NCBI GenBank assembly: GCA_916610825.1 | Contig: OU744454.1 | Span: forward strand, 4,350,321 to 4,414,320 | Direction of reading: 5' to 3' | Length of the DNA stretch: 64,000 bases | DNA from: Haliclystus octoradiatus | Taxonomy: Eukaryota; Cnidaria; Staurozoa; Stauromedusae; Haliclystidae | Shown: in pieces, positions 1-12,600 of the stretch | How positions within the stretch are numbered: the stretch's first letter is position 1 | Layout of the letters: the number at the start of each line of letters is the position of its first letter | Notes under the pieces: model-generated | Databases searched by the model: none | What the model saw: only the letters and a program-made list of their open reading frames with translations | What the model was told of the DNA's origin: nothing | Translations under genes and position numbers: made by a program

Positions 1-751
1 AGAAGTCAGAAAGAAACATCATATATTTTATAGCTTAAACGTGTTTGTGATTGTTTACTTCCATCACAGTATGTAATTTCAGCCAAAATCATAAAGAAAC
101 ACGCCTGAAAACAGCTGAAGATATGTCAAGAAATGTTGTAAAGAAATGTTCAAAATGGTTATAATAGGTCTAATAATAAATTAATAATATACTGGCAATA
201 ATAATAGTCAAAATTCGTTCTCACGCAGAACCATGATGTAAAAAATAAAGGCATCCTACTGCTATGTGATCTCTATAGCCTACTTTAAAAATATTTGTCT
301 TACTTTACGATGTCATCAAACAGACGATTCCCTTCTATATCAAAAAACTTTCAGTTTTCAAAAAGTTCATCAGCGTCAAAGCCGTAAATAAAATATTTTG
401 TTCGGTCTTTATGCAAAACAACATCCCTGCAATCATAACCAAGCTACACACTTCCATCCGTATGGAACAACTTCAAATTTGTTTCAAATGTGGATCCAAC
501 AACTCATGGTTTCACTAGTAATTTAAAAAAATTATTTCTAGAGAAATTACTATTATGGAATTTGCACTATCATAGATTGCAATATCTTGCAACTGCACGT
601 CATGTGCTTGATTTCTTTTCCATTCTTATCACACTGATAACTCTTCTAATAATTGAACCAATTAATTACTGTAAATAAATAAAAATTGTCGTACATGTAT
701 ATGTGAAGCATATATTACCATTTAATCTTATAAGACTACCAACGTTAAAAG
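1..751. other. AT-rich non-coding, probably CASK intron 2
   Basis: I see no exon with convincing protein similarity here. The only open frame (490-678, plus strand, 62 codons) has low-complexity composition and no recognisable domain. The stretch lies downstream (in minus-strand terms) of the second CASK-like exon and left of the satellite, so it is most simply intron sequence. Confidence 0.4.
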
Positions 752-3700
752 CATGAAAATGCCATGAAAGTGTAGAAAAACACCATGAAAATGTAAAATA
801 AGTGAAAATCACACATTTTGTAGACCATAGCGAAGTTTGAAAATCATGAAAACATCAATATTCACAATATAAAAAGGTGAATATGCAATGAAAATGACAT
901 GAAAACGCCATGAAAATGTAAAATAAGTGAAAATCACACATTTTGTAGACCATAGCGAAGTTTGAAAATCATGAAAACATCAATATTCACAATATAAAAA
1001 GGTGAATATGCAATGAAAATGACATGAAAACATCATGAAAATGTAAAATAAGTGAAAATCACACATTTTGTAGACCATAGCGAAGTTTGAAAATCATGAA
1101 AACATCCATATTCACAATATAAAAAGGTGAATATGCAATGAAAATGACATGAAAACGCCATGAAAGTGTAGAAAAACACCATGAAAATGAAAAATAAGTG
1201 AAAATCACACATTTTGTAGACCATAGCGAAGTTTGAAAATCATGAAAACATCAATATTCACAATATAAAAAGGTGAATATGCAATGAAAATGACATGAAA
1301 ACATCATGAAAATGTAAAATAAGTGAAAATCACACATTTTGTAGACCATAGCGAAGTTTGAAAATCATGAAAACATCAATATTCACAATATAAAAAGGTG
1401 AATATGCAATGAAAATGACATGAAAACGCAATGAAAATGTAAAATAAGTGAAAATCACACATTTTGTAGACCATAGCGAAGTTTGAAAATCATGAAAACA
1501 TCCATATTCACAATATAAAAAGGTGAATATGCAATGAAAATGACATGAAAACATCATGAAAATGTAAAATAAGTGAAAATCACACATTTTGTAGACCATA
1601 GCGAAGTTTGAAAATCATGAAAACATCCATATTCACAATATAAAAAGGTGAATATGCAATGAAAATGACATGAAAACGCAATGAAAATGTAAAATAAGTG
1701 AAAATCACACATTTTGTAGACCATAGCGAAGTTTGAAAATCATGAAAACATCCATATTCACAATATAAAAAGGTGAATATGCAATGAAAATGACATGAAA
1801 ACGCCATGAAAATGAAAAATAAGTGAAAATCACACATTTTGTAGACCATAGCGAAGTTTGAAAATCATGAAAACATCCATATTCACAATATAAAAAGGTG
1901 AATATGCAATGAAAATGACATGAAAACACCATGAAAATGAAAAATAAGTGAAAATCACACATTTTGTAGACCATAGCGAAGTTTGAAAATCATGAAAACA
2001 TCAATATTCACAATATAAAAACGTGAATATGCAATGAAAATGACATGAAAACGCCATGAAAGTGTAGAAAAACACCATGAAAATGAAAAATAAGTGAAAA
2101 TCACACATTTTGTAGACCATAGCGAAGTTTGAAAATCATGAAAACATCCATATTCACAATATAAAAAGGTGAATATGCAATGAAAATGACATGAAAACGC
2201 CATGAAAATGAAAAATAAGTGAAAATCACACATTTTGTAGACCATAGCGAAGTTTGAAAATCATGAAAACATCCATATTCACAATATAAAAAGGTGAATA
2301 TGCAATGAAAATGACATGAAAACACCATGAAAATGAAAAATAAGTGAAAATCACACATTTTGTAGACCATAGCGAAGTTTGAAAATCATGAAAACATCCA
2401 TATTCACAATATAAAAAGGTGAATATGCAATGAAAATGACATGAAAACGCCATGAAAGTGTAGAAAAACATCATGAAAATGTAAAATAAGTGAAAATCAC
2501 ACATTTTGTAGACCATAGCGAAGTTTGAAAATCATGAAAACATCCATATTCACAATATAAAAAGGTGAATATGCAATGAAAATGACATGAAAACGCCATG
2601 AAAATGTAAAATAAGTGAAAATCACACATTTTGTAGACCATAGCGAAGTTTGAAAATCATGAAAACATCCATATTCACAATATAAAAAGGTGAATATGCA
2701 ATGAAAATGACATGAAAACGCCATGAAAATGTAAAATAAGTGAAAATCACACATTTTGTAGACCATAGCGAAGTTTGAAAATCATGAAAACATCCATATT
2801 CACAATATAAAAAGGTGAATATGCAATGAAAATGACATGAAAACGCCATGAAAATGTAAAATAAGTGAAAATCACGCATTTTGTAGACCATAGCGAAGTT
2901 TGAAAATCATGAAAACATCCATATTCACAATATAAAAAGGTGAATAGGCCTATGCAATGAAAATGACATGAAAGTGTAGAAAAACACCATGAAAATGAAA
3001 AATAAGTGAAAATCACACATTTTGTAGACCATAGCGAAGTTTGAAAATCATGAAAACGTCAATATTCACAATATAAAAAGGTGAATATGCAATGAAAATG
3101 ACATGAAAACGCCATGAAAATGTAAAATAAGTGAAAATCACACATTTTGTAGACCATAGCGAAGTTTGAAAATCATGAAAACATCCATATTCACAATATA
3201 AAAAGGTGAATATGCAATGAAAATGACATGAAAACGCCATGAAAATGAAAAATAAGTGAAAATCACACATTTTGTAGACCATAGCGAAGTTTGAAAATCA
3301 TGAAAACATCCATATTCACAATATAAAAAGGTGAATATGCAATGAAAATGACATGAAAACACCATGAAAATGAAAAATAAGTGAAAATCACACATTTTGT
3401 AGACCATAGCGAAGTTTGAAAATCATGAAAACATCCATATTCACAATATAAAAAGGTGAATATGCAATGAAAATGACATGAAAACGCCATGAAAGTGTAG
3501 AAAAACATCATGAAAATGTAAAATAAGTGAAAATCACACATTTTGTAGACCATAGCGAAGTTTGAAAATCATGAAAACATCCATATTCACAATATAAAAA
3601 GGTGAATATGCAATGAAAATGACATGAAAACGCCATGAAAATGTAAAATAAGTGAAAATCACACATTTTGTAGACCATAGCGAAGTTTGAAAATCATGAA

Positions 3701-4781
3701 AACATCCATATTCACAATATAAAAAGGTGAATATGCAATGAAAATGACATGAAAACGCCATGAAAATGTAAAATAAGTGAAAATCACACATTTTGTAGAC
3801 CATAGCGAAGTTTGAAAATCATGAAAACATCCATATTCACAATATAAAAAGGTGAATATGCAATGAAAATGACATGAAAACGCCATGAAAATGTAAAATA
3901 AGTGAAAATCACGCATTTTGTAGACCATAGCGAAGTTTGAAAATCATGAAAACATCCATATTCACAATATAAAAAGGTGAATAGGCCTATGCAATGAAAA
4001 TGACATGAAAGTGTAGAAAAACACCATGAAAATGAAAAATAAGTGAAAATCACACATTTTGTAGACCATAGCGAAGTTTGAAAATCATGAAAACGTCAAT
4101 ATTCACAATATAAAAAGGTGAATATGCAATGAAAATGACATGAAAACGCCATGAAAATGTAAAATAAGTGAAAATCACACATTTTGTAGACCATAGCGAA
4201 GTTTGAAAATCATGAAAACGTCAATATTCACAATATAAAAAGGTGAATATGCAATGAAAATGCCATGAAAACGCCATGAAAATGAAAAATAAGTGAAAAT
4301 CACACATTTTGTAGACCATAGCGAAGTTTGAAAATCATGAAAACGTCAATATTCACAATATAAAAAGGTGAATATGCAATGAAAATGCCATGAAAACGCC
4401 ATGAAAATGTAAAATAAGTGAAAATCACACATTTTGTAGACCATAGCGAAGTTTGAAAATCATGAAAACATCAATATTCACAATATAAAAAGGTGAATAT
4501 GCAATGAAAATGCCATGAAAACGCCATGAAAATGTAAAATAAGTGAAAATCACACATTTTGTAGACCATAGCGAAGTTTGAAAATCATGAAAACATCAAT
4601 ATTCACAATATAAAAAGGTGAATATGCAATGAAAATGACATGAAAACGCCATGAAAATGTAAAATAAGTGAAAATCACACATTTTGTAGACCATAGCGAA
4701 GTTTGAAAATCATGAAAACATCAATATTCACAATATAAAAAGGTGAATATGCAATGAAAATGACATGAAAACGCCATGAAA
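752..4781. repeat. Satellite array, 125/146-bp monomers, about 31 copies
   Basis: A conserved core (GTAGACCATAGCGAAG) recurs about 31 times, mostly at 125-bp spacing. Some monomers are 146 bp because they carry an extra 21-bp segment containing GTGTAGAAAAACA. Variants (CATCCATATT or CATCAATATT, CGCC or CATC or CACC before ATGAAAAT, a rare GGCCTATG insertion) recur in the same order about 1037 bp apart, so roughly 2100-3137 and 3138-4174 look like copies of one higher-order block. The many 89- and 96-codon minus-strand reading frames are the repeat read in shifting frames, not genes, because 125 is not a multiple of three. The array lies inside the predicted CASK intron 2. Confidence 0.95.
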
Positions 4782-4909
4782 TTTCACGCTTTTTATGGTT
4801 ATGGTGCCAGTAGTGCAATATGTTTTATTTTAACTTGAACTTTTAAGTTTGTTTCAACTTCTTCATGTATTGATTATATAAAATGCACTAATGTTTTTGT
4901 TCACAATCA

Positions 4910-5111
4910 GGGTCCGACAAAGTCCGGAAACTTGGAAACCTAGTTTGCAGAAGGCTAGAAAAATTCAGAAGGTTAGCCAAAATGTTTAATATAAAGCTAA
5001 AATAAAGCTTCGTTTTTACGCTTTTATGTCAGTAAAATTACTTAAAACATTTTTCTAACGTTTATCTAACAGTATAAGGTTTGCGGAAGGTAAAACATTT
5101 TGTCGGACCCT
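4910..5111. mobile_element. MITE family A copy (GGGTCCGACAAA ends)
   Basis: It starts GGGTCCGACAAA and ends TTTTGTCGGACCC, a terminal inverted repeat of about 13 bp. The inside is rich in TTCAGAAG and AGAAGGTT motifs shared with other copies. Further copies or fragments lie near 11877-12048, 16373-16532, 35029-35224, 38245-38310, 39448-39579, 40203-40373, 50690-50852, 51834-52011, 54269-54430, 56148-56264, 59430-59530 and 63932-64000. No transposase is visible, so it is non-autonomous; the superfamily is unknown. Confidence 0.75.
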
Positions 5112-5333
5112 GTTCACAATGATAAATTCAATTCTGTAAATTAAAAGGTCTCCAAAACAGACAAGCAATAATTACTTACAGGAGTAGCCTTGATATGTTA
5201 GCACTATTTAGCTTAAATTGTTTCTTTTGATAATAAAAATAAAATATCTATCTGATAGAATTGATCAAAATTCCATTGGAGCTTTTAACAAAGCTAATTT
5301 GAGCTTATACGTTCAACTTAGTTTAATGTCTGA

Positions 5334-5590
5334 AGCCTGGTTCAAGAGCAATTTCGGTTTTCTCTTAATTCGGTTGAGAATGCATTCAGATGGGCTACAT
5401 GAATAATCTGGTTTCAAATGCCATTTCGAGGATTTCATGCATGAATTCACATCTGATAAAAGTGTCCGGAGCGGTCCAATTATTGAAGGCTTCCTTGTTC
5501 ATTTCATACGCTGTTGTCAAGTCGATCTTTGATTTTTAGTTGTAGAATAATAGGATCTGTACACGTAGAGAGTGGTGTAAGAATCAGGCC
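5334..5590. mobile_element. Diverged copy of the Harbinger-like MITE
   Basis: It shares order and wording with the better copy at 36599-36881: a GCCTGGTTCA-like left end, a GAGAATGCATTCAGAT-like segment, ATTTCATGCATGA, TCCAATTATTGAAGGC, GTCGATCTTTGAT, and a right end close to AATCAGGCC. The terminal repeats are partly eroded. Confidence 0.65.
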
Positions 5591-5638
5591 TGACTTTTCA
5601 TTTGGTTCATGGGTCTACAATATTCCACTCAGTAACTC

Positions 5639-5744
5639 AGGGCGAGGAGTTACTCGGGTAGGCGGGTAAGTTTCTCCTCTGCTCATAAACTGACACAATT
5701 GAACAATAGAATTAAGTAAACCGCCTACCCGGGTAACTCGCCCT
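5639..5744. repeat. Inverted repeat, GC-richer than its surroundings
   Basis: The left arm around GGGCGAGGAGTTACTCGGG and the right arm around CGGGTAACTCGCCC are complementary, with CCGCCTACCC/GGGTAGGCGG continuing the pairing. It is a MITE-like foldback with no coding content. Confidence 0.6.
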
Positions 5745-6706
5745 CTTTGAAAACAGGGCTTAAGGGGTATCTATCATCCCTCCGTCTATTGTGCAGCGAT
5801 TGAATTCCAGATAGCGCATCTAACTGTGATTGTTTACATTCATATTGGGTATTTTACAAAATGTATTGAATAACTAAATTTCACATTGGGCAAATGAACT
5901 AGGTAGATTGTAAAGATGTTGACATAAGTAAAGGTGTTGTAAGAAAATGCGTGTGTTTCTTTAAACAAAAACAGTGATCAAAAAATATATTGTTTTTTGT
6001 TTCACAATATACAAAGGTTGTAAGTGTGCAGGTGGTAAGACATAAGAAAACAACATTTCTCTCAGGAATAAGTTAAAAGAGTCGACGAATATGTGGATTT
6101 TTTAATTAATGATATCGAACACAGAGAAAAATAGGCAGGTGATTTCTTAACAATTAATAATTAAGACTAAATTTTCATATTAGCTGAAAAAATTATTATT
6201 AAGGGGAAAGAATAGTTTTATATAAAAGGAAAAATCATATAGATGGATTTTTTGATAGATATTTTTGAAAAATTTAAATGTCAAAAATGATCAGACATTA
6301 ATATCTTGTGTGGTCTATATTAATACACAGTTCGTGGTTAACAAATTTTGACAGGGTTATTACAATAGATTTTAATTCAATCCTTAAAGAGATTGTGTTT
6401 ATTATAAACTGTTTTAATCATAGATACTGTCATTATATATTATTAGTTTATGTCATCATAGTAAAATCATATTTATACACAATATATAGGTAATAAATTG
6501 TGACCAAAACATTTGTTTTAATCCCTTGTTAATCCACTTTGTATACTGTGAAGGCTTAAATAACCAAGAAACTAGCCTAGGGAATGTTTACTTTTCCAAG
6601 AGAAATGATTGATATATATCTTTATCTTTATATATATATATATATATATAGGCACAATTTGACTACAACGATTTTATATATAATTATAAATAATAATTAT
6701 ACTAAC

Positions 6707-7129
6707 CTGTAATATTTAAACCAGTTGTCGCGGTCATTTGGGTAACATTAACAATTCTTGCAGCAAATTGTTGATTTGTATTTTTCTCAATACAACGTTT
6801 AACAACGCAAAAGGTCCCTCTGTAACAAAACATAAGAATATATAACCACACTAACCTAATTTACAATGTCTTGAACGACAGTTTATTGACCTAAATGTCG
6901 AGTTTAACACTAAAACCCACATTTCTTTATTGTGGGAAACTTTGAAACTTGTGTGTGAAACCGAACAATTCGCAGTCAGAATTTAAACAAAACTTATGTT
7001 GAAGGATAAACCATTCAGATCACGATTTATAGAAAAATTACGAGAATAAGCTGATAGATCCATCACTTACTTTCCAATCTGTTCTTTAATTTCATATTTA
7101 GAAGGATATCCTTCAATTAGATCGTCCAT
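6707..7129 (-). CDS. CASK: CASK-like MAGUK kinase-domain scaffold, first two coding exons
   Basis: Two minus-strand exons, 7071-7129 and 6707-6819, join in frame. Exon 1 starts at the ATG at 7129 and encodes MDDLIEGYPSKYEIKEQIG, then splits a Lys codon at a GTAAGT donor. Exon 2 supplies the glycine loop (GKGTFCVVKRCIE) and ends phase 1 at GTTAGT. The closest match I know is CASK: exon breaks and wording such as IGKG.F.VV.RCI and QQFA fit its CaM-kinase domain. CASK is a membrane-associated scaffold at cell junctions and synapses with an atypical kinase domain. The position of the ATP-anchoring lysine (human QFAVKIV) reads QFAARIV, so Arg replaces Lys. Remaining exons should lie left of the window beyond the satellite. 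A CASK paralogue or another CaM-kinase relative is possible. Confidence 0.72.
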
Positions 7130-9340
7130 TTTTCTTAACAAATTAAAAGAAGATACGTCTAAAATCTCAACAACAACTCAACCAATAAAAGCCAAACTTC
7201 ATATTTCGAAATTTTTAAATCGATAACCAACTCTGTATACACGTAGATAGTTAAGCTCTCTGAAATAGTGTGTAGTTATTCCATAATATTGGAGCAAAGA
7301 AGGGAAAATCTCTATTTCTTCTGTACCAACGAATGACTAAAAACCGCGACTCAAAAACACGATGTCAAACAGTGAGGACAAACACACGCCATACGTCAAA
7401 GCTCAATTTTCATAATTACATTACCCCCTGGCTTATATTCAATATCAACTGTGTTAGTTGATCAATATGAGTAATATTTCCGGGGGTAGTAGCATGCAGT
7501 TATTGTGATAAACATTTCTAAGTTATCAGTAATGTTTAATCAAAACCATACATTTTCCTTCACTTCCTAATTCTAAATTAATTTATCAGTATTGAGGTTA
7601 AGATATAGATTGATTTAGTTGTATATTATTTTATTGTATTGTTCTGCACACCGTTTGGATGTGTGTAATTAAAAATCGAATGTCATTTATTGAATGAGTA
7701 ATCAGAAAGCCATAGATTTGGTTTCCGTTTTGCCAACTCACAACTTCCTAAAGACTATAGAAGTTTGATAAATTTTTGCTGTAGAAAAAGCGTCAAATTC
7801 ATTATTCTTTGAGAAATGTTTGCAAAATCGAGTACGCTGTATCGCTTGCAACAGCTGTGAACAACTCTTTCAACACCGCCAATTATTATCAGCTCAAATT
7901 CTAAAGTTCTTACAGTGCCGATAAATGCATAATTCACGTCCAAAAAAGATATATTGAACGATATCAATATATTTCATATTTTCCTGGCGGTTACACTATT
8001 CAAAATTCCCACAACATATATCTAATAATCCTTATAATCTAATTATATCATTTTCCCTCGCATTTTTCATTGTTTTTAAAACGATTTGTCATTTGACCTT
8101 TAACAAATAATAACAATTATATGAGACTTTTTTGCGGTAAAAATACTCAACAAATCAATGAGAAAAGATAGTTCATACAGATTACACAAGCTGTGAGGGC
8201 ATAAACAAACACTTGTTCAGGGCACTTTACGATAATATGATACTTATGATGTAATGTGATACGACAATGTGATGTGACAAAAATAGTTCTTCTTTGTTTT
8301 GCCTGTTGGAGAACACATGCTCCAGTTGACTCGCCTATAACTGACTATGAACAGACATATTAAAGGCATAAAAGTATAAATCATAATACAAGTTCAAATT
8401 AATTTGAGTATTTGTGTCTGGAAAAGCATCTGATGAGTCAACGCGCAGGCAAAGATTACTCCGAATCTTGCTCCGAATCCGGCCCCGTCAAGTCAACGGT
8501 ATCATAGAAAGAAATAGTATTGAGAATGGTGTGTCCACTGTCAAGTCATGGTCCAGCAAAACCATGATATTGATTTGAATATGTCCATGAATATGTAATA
8601 TCCGATCCGATTCCGAGATTCCATCATGGGTTGTTCTCTATTTTTTTTTTCAAGTTTGCGTACAGCGTGTTGGTAAGCTTCCTTCTTTTTGGATTTCGAA
8701 TTCGAAGACATCTCGTAACAAAAATATCGTTAGCGGCAAAACGAATAAAAAGCAATTACATGTAGAAATTACCCTTGTTATCATTATTAACTATATTGCA
8801 ACGATGCTGTATGTGTGTTAAAGCAACTCGGTATACAGGCGGCCATTTGACTTCTTGTGCCTTTTGCAAAGAATTAACGTGACAGTAACTTACCTGTGTC
8901 GAACGACCAACTATTGAGAATTGAACAGCTTAGTTTGTTGACAAGATTGCCTGAGTTTCACCGTATTTGACAGGTAGTCGGTGAGGCAGGTAGTGTTTCT
9001 TTCCGTTGCGAATACGTATAATTAAAACAATGGTTGTATGGGAAAAGAAAATGCTACGATTGCCGGATAACATGCCAATAGTTACGGTGCAAGTGCCATA
9101 TTATGCAGAAAAAAATTTGAAAATACCCTTTTTCACTGTCTGCCCCTGGTTCATCTAGGTTTAATCTACCTTTTGTTAATTCTGAAACTTCTAAATTAAA
9201 GCATTATTAATTAATTAACAAGAATTTGGAAATCAAATCGAATACACAAAAATTATGAATTCGATATAATTTATTACATAAACAATGATTTGATCACAAA
9301 TTTCCAATACATTATTATTTCTTATTATACAATACAATAA
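7130..9340. other. Intergenic region between CASK 5' end and L3MBTL 3' end
   Basis: It separates two minus-strand genes, so it should hold the CASK promoter and 5' UTR. I see no open frame with family similarity and no clear TATA element at a set distance. On the minus strand an AATAAA (TTTATT on plus, 9270-9275) lies about 70 bp past the L3MBTL stop and is a plausible poly(A) signal. Confidence 0.45.
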
Positions 9341-9672
9341 TTACAATTTTCTAATTTCATTATAAATTTTTAAAGCCGGACCTAATTTTATACCTAAATG
9401 ACGTATCATATCCCCTTGACTTAATAATAATAATGCCTCGCCATCAATTTGTTGTTCATCAAAACGAGATGCTTGATCATGCGTACTAATGTTTAAAATA
9501 TAATCAGTAACATCTTTTACTGTCCATGTATTTGCAGGACTATCCTTTTGTTCTTCGTATTTACGATAACGTGTTATTTGAACTGGTGAGGTAACGTTGC
9601 CGTAGACAACTGATTTAGGTGTACTGCTCAGGCCATTGTAAACGACTTGATCGTTATTTGTTGCAAAGCGAT
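9341..9672 (-). CDS. L3MBTL: L3MBTL exon 15: SAM domain and stop
   Basis: It encodes residues 896-1005. The SAM pattern runs from NTWTVKDVTDYI through FDEQQIDGEALLLL to MIRHLGIKLGPALKIYNEI, the usual five-helix SAM wording, which mediates polymer or hetero-oligomer contacts among Polycomb-type proteins. The stop TAA is at 9341-9343. Confidence 0.92.
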
Positions 9673-12600
9673 CTAAAAGCAGAAGAAAGTCTATATAAAG
9701 TCTTCTATAATTCAAGATCCTGAAAAATGTGAGCTCCAACTTTCTTTTAAATCAAACATAGTTTGCCCGTATATATGTGCATTATGCGTATACCCATACG
9801 CATAATGCACATAGATACAGGCAAACTACGTTTGATTTAAAGGATAGAGAAGTCACGGGAGAGTCATTAAACGGTCATTGGAGAAGCGAAATCAGCTTAA
9901 GTTGTCTTTTGACATGACTTTCGTTCTATAGTATTCTCTTATTAATGTTGTAATTATTAATGAAATATTCTGAACTGATATCACTACCGGTATGAGTATG
10001 ACAAATAAGATAATTTGTATTCGAATGGTGGCATATTTTTCAGGAAAACTTACAGAGCATCATATAGAATAGGAACAAAGATGATTAAAAAGCCTTTCCC
10101 GTTTATCGGAGTTTCACAATAGAAAGGTTGAGATTTTGAAAAGATTGAGCTTGTAATCAATGAAACAAACAAACTATTTGATACCTGACAAATATTTTCA
10201 CTTACCGCCTTGTTTACTGCGAATTGCAGCTTCAGTGCTGTTCCAATCATTCGTCCCACCATTAGCATATTTACTATTAAAAAACAAAGTCAAATATTGC
10301 CACATTGGTTGACATTAATGTTTACCGTCGAATAGTCTCCAATAGTCACTGAATTAACCATTCAAGACGGTGGTAACGTGAAGACGGCGGGTTATGCAAC
10401 TGTTTTAGTCCGGCCTAAAGAGAGAAACTTCGGGCCAGGAGAATTTTTCACATATATGTCTTGAAAACTTTTGTCATCGAGCCATAAATTGAAAATAAAA
10501 ATGAGATATGAAAACCGTGCGGATTCTATAAATTGCCGGTGGGTGGGTTCGTAATTGCCCCGAATACACCAACCTCCTCTCGGTGATTCTACTTTAATAC
10601 TGAACTCGAACAATAGTTATACAATCAAAGATAATTAAAGAGACTTATTTAAAAAATTTAAATTTAAAAAATTTAAATATAGTAATAGCCTTGTCAAGTT
10701 TTACAGATGATCATAATGCAGAACTCGAATAGCACAGTAACGTGTTTATGTTTCTACTAAAATAGAGTAACAAGAGAATGCTATTGTAGAAATTTGAATA
10801 CACTGTCTGTGTGTATACCTTTTGATGGCCTTGGCTGCCATGAGTTTAGCTGACTTGAAAGCAGCGCCATTTTTTTTCATTGGCCGACCAACAGAACGAA
10901 CAACAGGACTAAACGAAAAAATGTCAATACGAGGTAAATATTGGCAGTTATGAAACTTTTGACAATATGGTGTTTGTGATAAAATTATGCTTGCGGGTAT
11001 CGCCCGGCGTAACGCCAACATGTACACAATGTAATAATGACAACACAACCACCAACATCGAGTGTCCTCATGTAACAACAAAAGGCGTTTACCTTCGTAG
11101 TATTGCCGATAGCATGTGCCGATACCGCAACAGGCTATGCCGTAGTTATAAGAGCACTTGGGGGGTAACCTATCATACGATGGCTATATGGGGACGTGTC
11201 ACTTTTTCGGGGTCCATGTTGTAGCTAAGAAAAATAATTTTTGGTAGAAAATTTCAGATTTTAGAACTTTTTGGTTCTCCTTTGACCTTCTAGAGAACTT
11301 TGAGAGTTGAAGAAATTTGAAGCCAATTTCAAACATTTTCTTTCAAAATTTGCAGAAATTCTGGTAGCATTTTCAAGTTCTTGTGTAGCATACAGAATTT
11401 CGAGGACATTTCGAGGGTAAATCACTTATTCCAAAGTGGCACCCCCTCCCATCAATGGAGAGCTGGAGTTACCCGGCCCCGGGATAAGGAAGCCTAGCTC
11501 CACAACGACCACTATTCCGCTATTCTGCATCTGGCCTACCCTATACGAAATGGCCATAGGTAAAGTGAAATACAGGGGCATGTGGCGCAGGTCTAGGGAT
11601 AAGGGTATGACCATGAGTATGATTATGATTATGAATATTCAAAATCAAAATGTGTATTATGTTGCTTTTAAACATACGTTGGTGGTGAATCATCTTCTGC
11701 GTCTGAAACATTACAACAAAACACAAAACAATTAATTTAATAAAAAGCATTTTGTTTAATAACCTTGATAGAAAGACTCCAGCGATAAAATTTGATCAAA
11801 ATTCAAACAGAAAAACAAATTAAATCTGAACTCGATGAATATCCCTCTTCTTAATGTTCCACCCTGCATAATATCCAGGGACGGACAAACGTGGAGGTCC
11901 TGGGATCCTAGATTCCCGGAGGCTAGAGCAAATTCAGAAGAAAATAGATAATTTTCTGATTTATAGGCCAAACCTCAACAAAAAGTTAAGAAAAAAATGT
12001 TGAAAACTTTTTAAGATTCAAGAAGGTTAAAACTTTTGTTAGGCACTGCTAATATCCCTACATAGATAAATATTTTATTTTATTTCAACCTATGACATGG
12101 TGCAATTACTAACATTGTTGACTTAACTTCTTACGAAGTATTGCTTGTATATTTGTGGGGATATATATATACATATGAAAGATAATCATATATTCTGAAT
12201 AATAAAAATTTGCAAGAAAAATGAAATTCAGATGAAAGTTTTGAAAAAGTTGAAGGATTGTACAAAAGACGTTTTCCTGCCTTTTGAGGGATGTGGAATG
12301 GATAGAGCAAAACAATTTATATTATGTAGATAGAGAGATTTATTTCAACCCATGAAGCATTACACAGTGCAATTACTAACATTCAGACATGAGAAATTAA
12401 ATTTAGTTAATAGTCTACTATTCGGTTAATAGTAATATATCAAGGATATCTGTATAATTTATGATGGATTTCAATAGGGAAAAAGGCAAAATCTTCAGTT
12501 CGATAAATGAAAATAGTCTGAAATCTGCTCAAAATCTGAAGATTCTCATGTCTGAGCATGTTGACGACACCTCTTACAAGCAGTATTGCTTGTATGTTTG

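Larger units (their letters stand above)
4782..6706. other. CASK intron 2, repeat-bearing
   Basis: No exon was found. The stretch holds an inverted-repeat element with GGGTCCGACAAA ends (4910-5111), a diverged Harbinger-like MITE (5334-5590), a GC-richer inverted repeat around CGCCTACCCGGGTAACTCG (5639-5744) and a TA microsatellite (about 6633-6652). Confidence 0.5.

Noticed and set aside
1033-4053. Many 89-96-codon minus-strand open frames with near-identical translations
   Set aside because: They are the 125/146-bp satellite read through in two frames. Spacing, overlap and composition show repeat, not genes.
752-4781. CRISPR-like array
   Set aside because: The whole monomer repeats with no unique spacers, and the context is an animal intron.
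11541-11750. Minus-strand His-rich frame (HNHNHTHGH) next to the micro-exon
   Set aside because: It reads a different frame from the one that joins exons 11 and 13, and the good GTATGT donor ends the exon at 11678.
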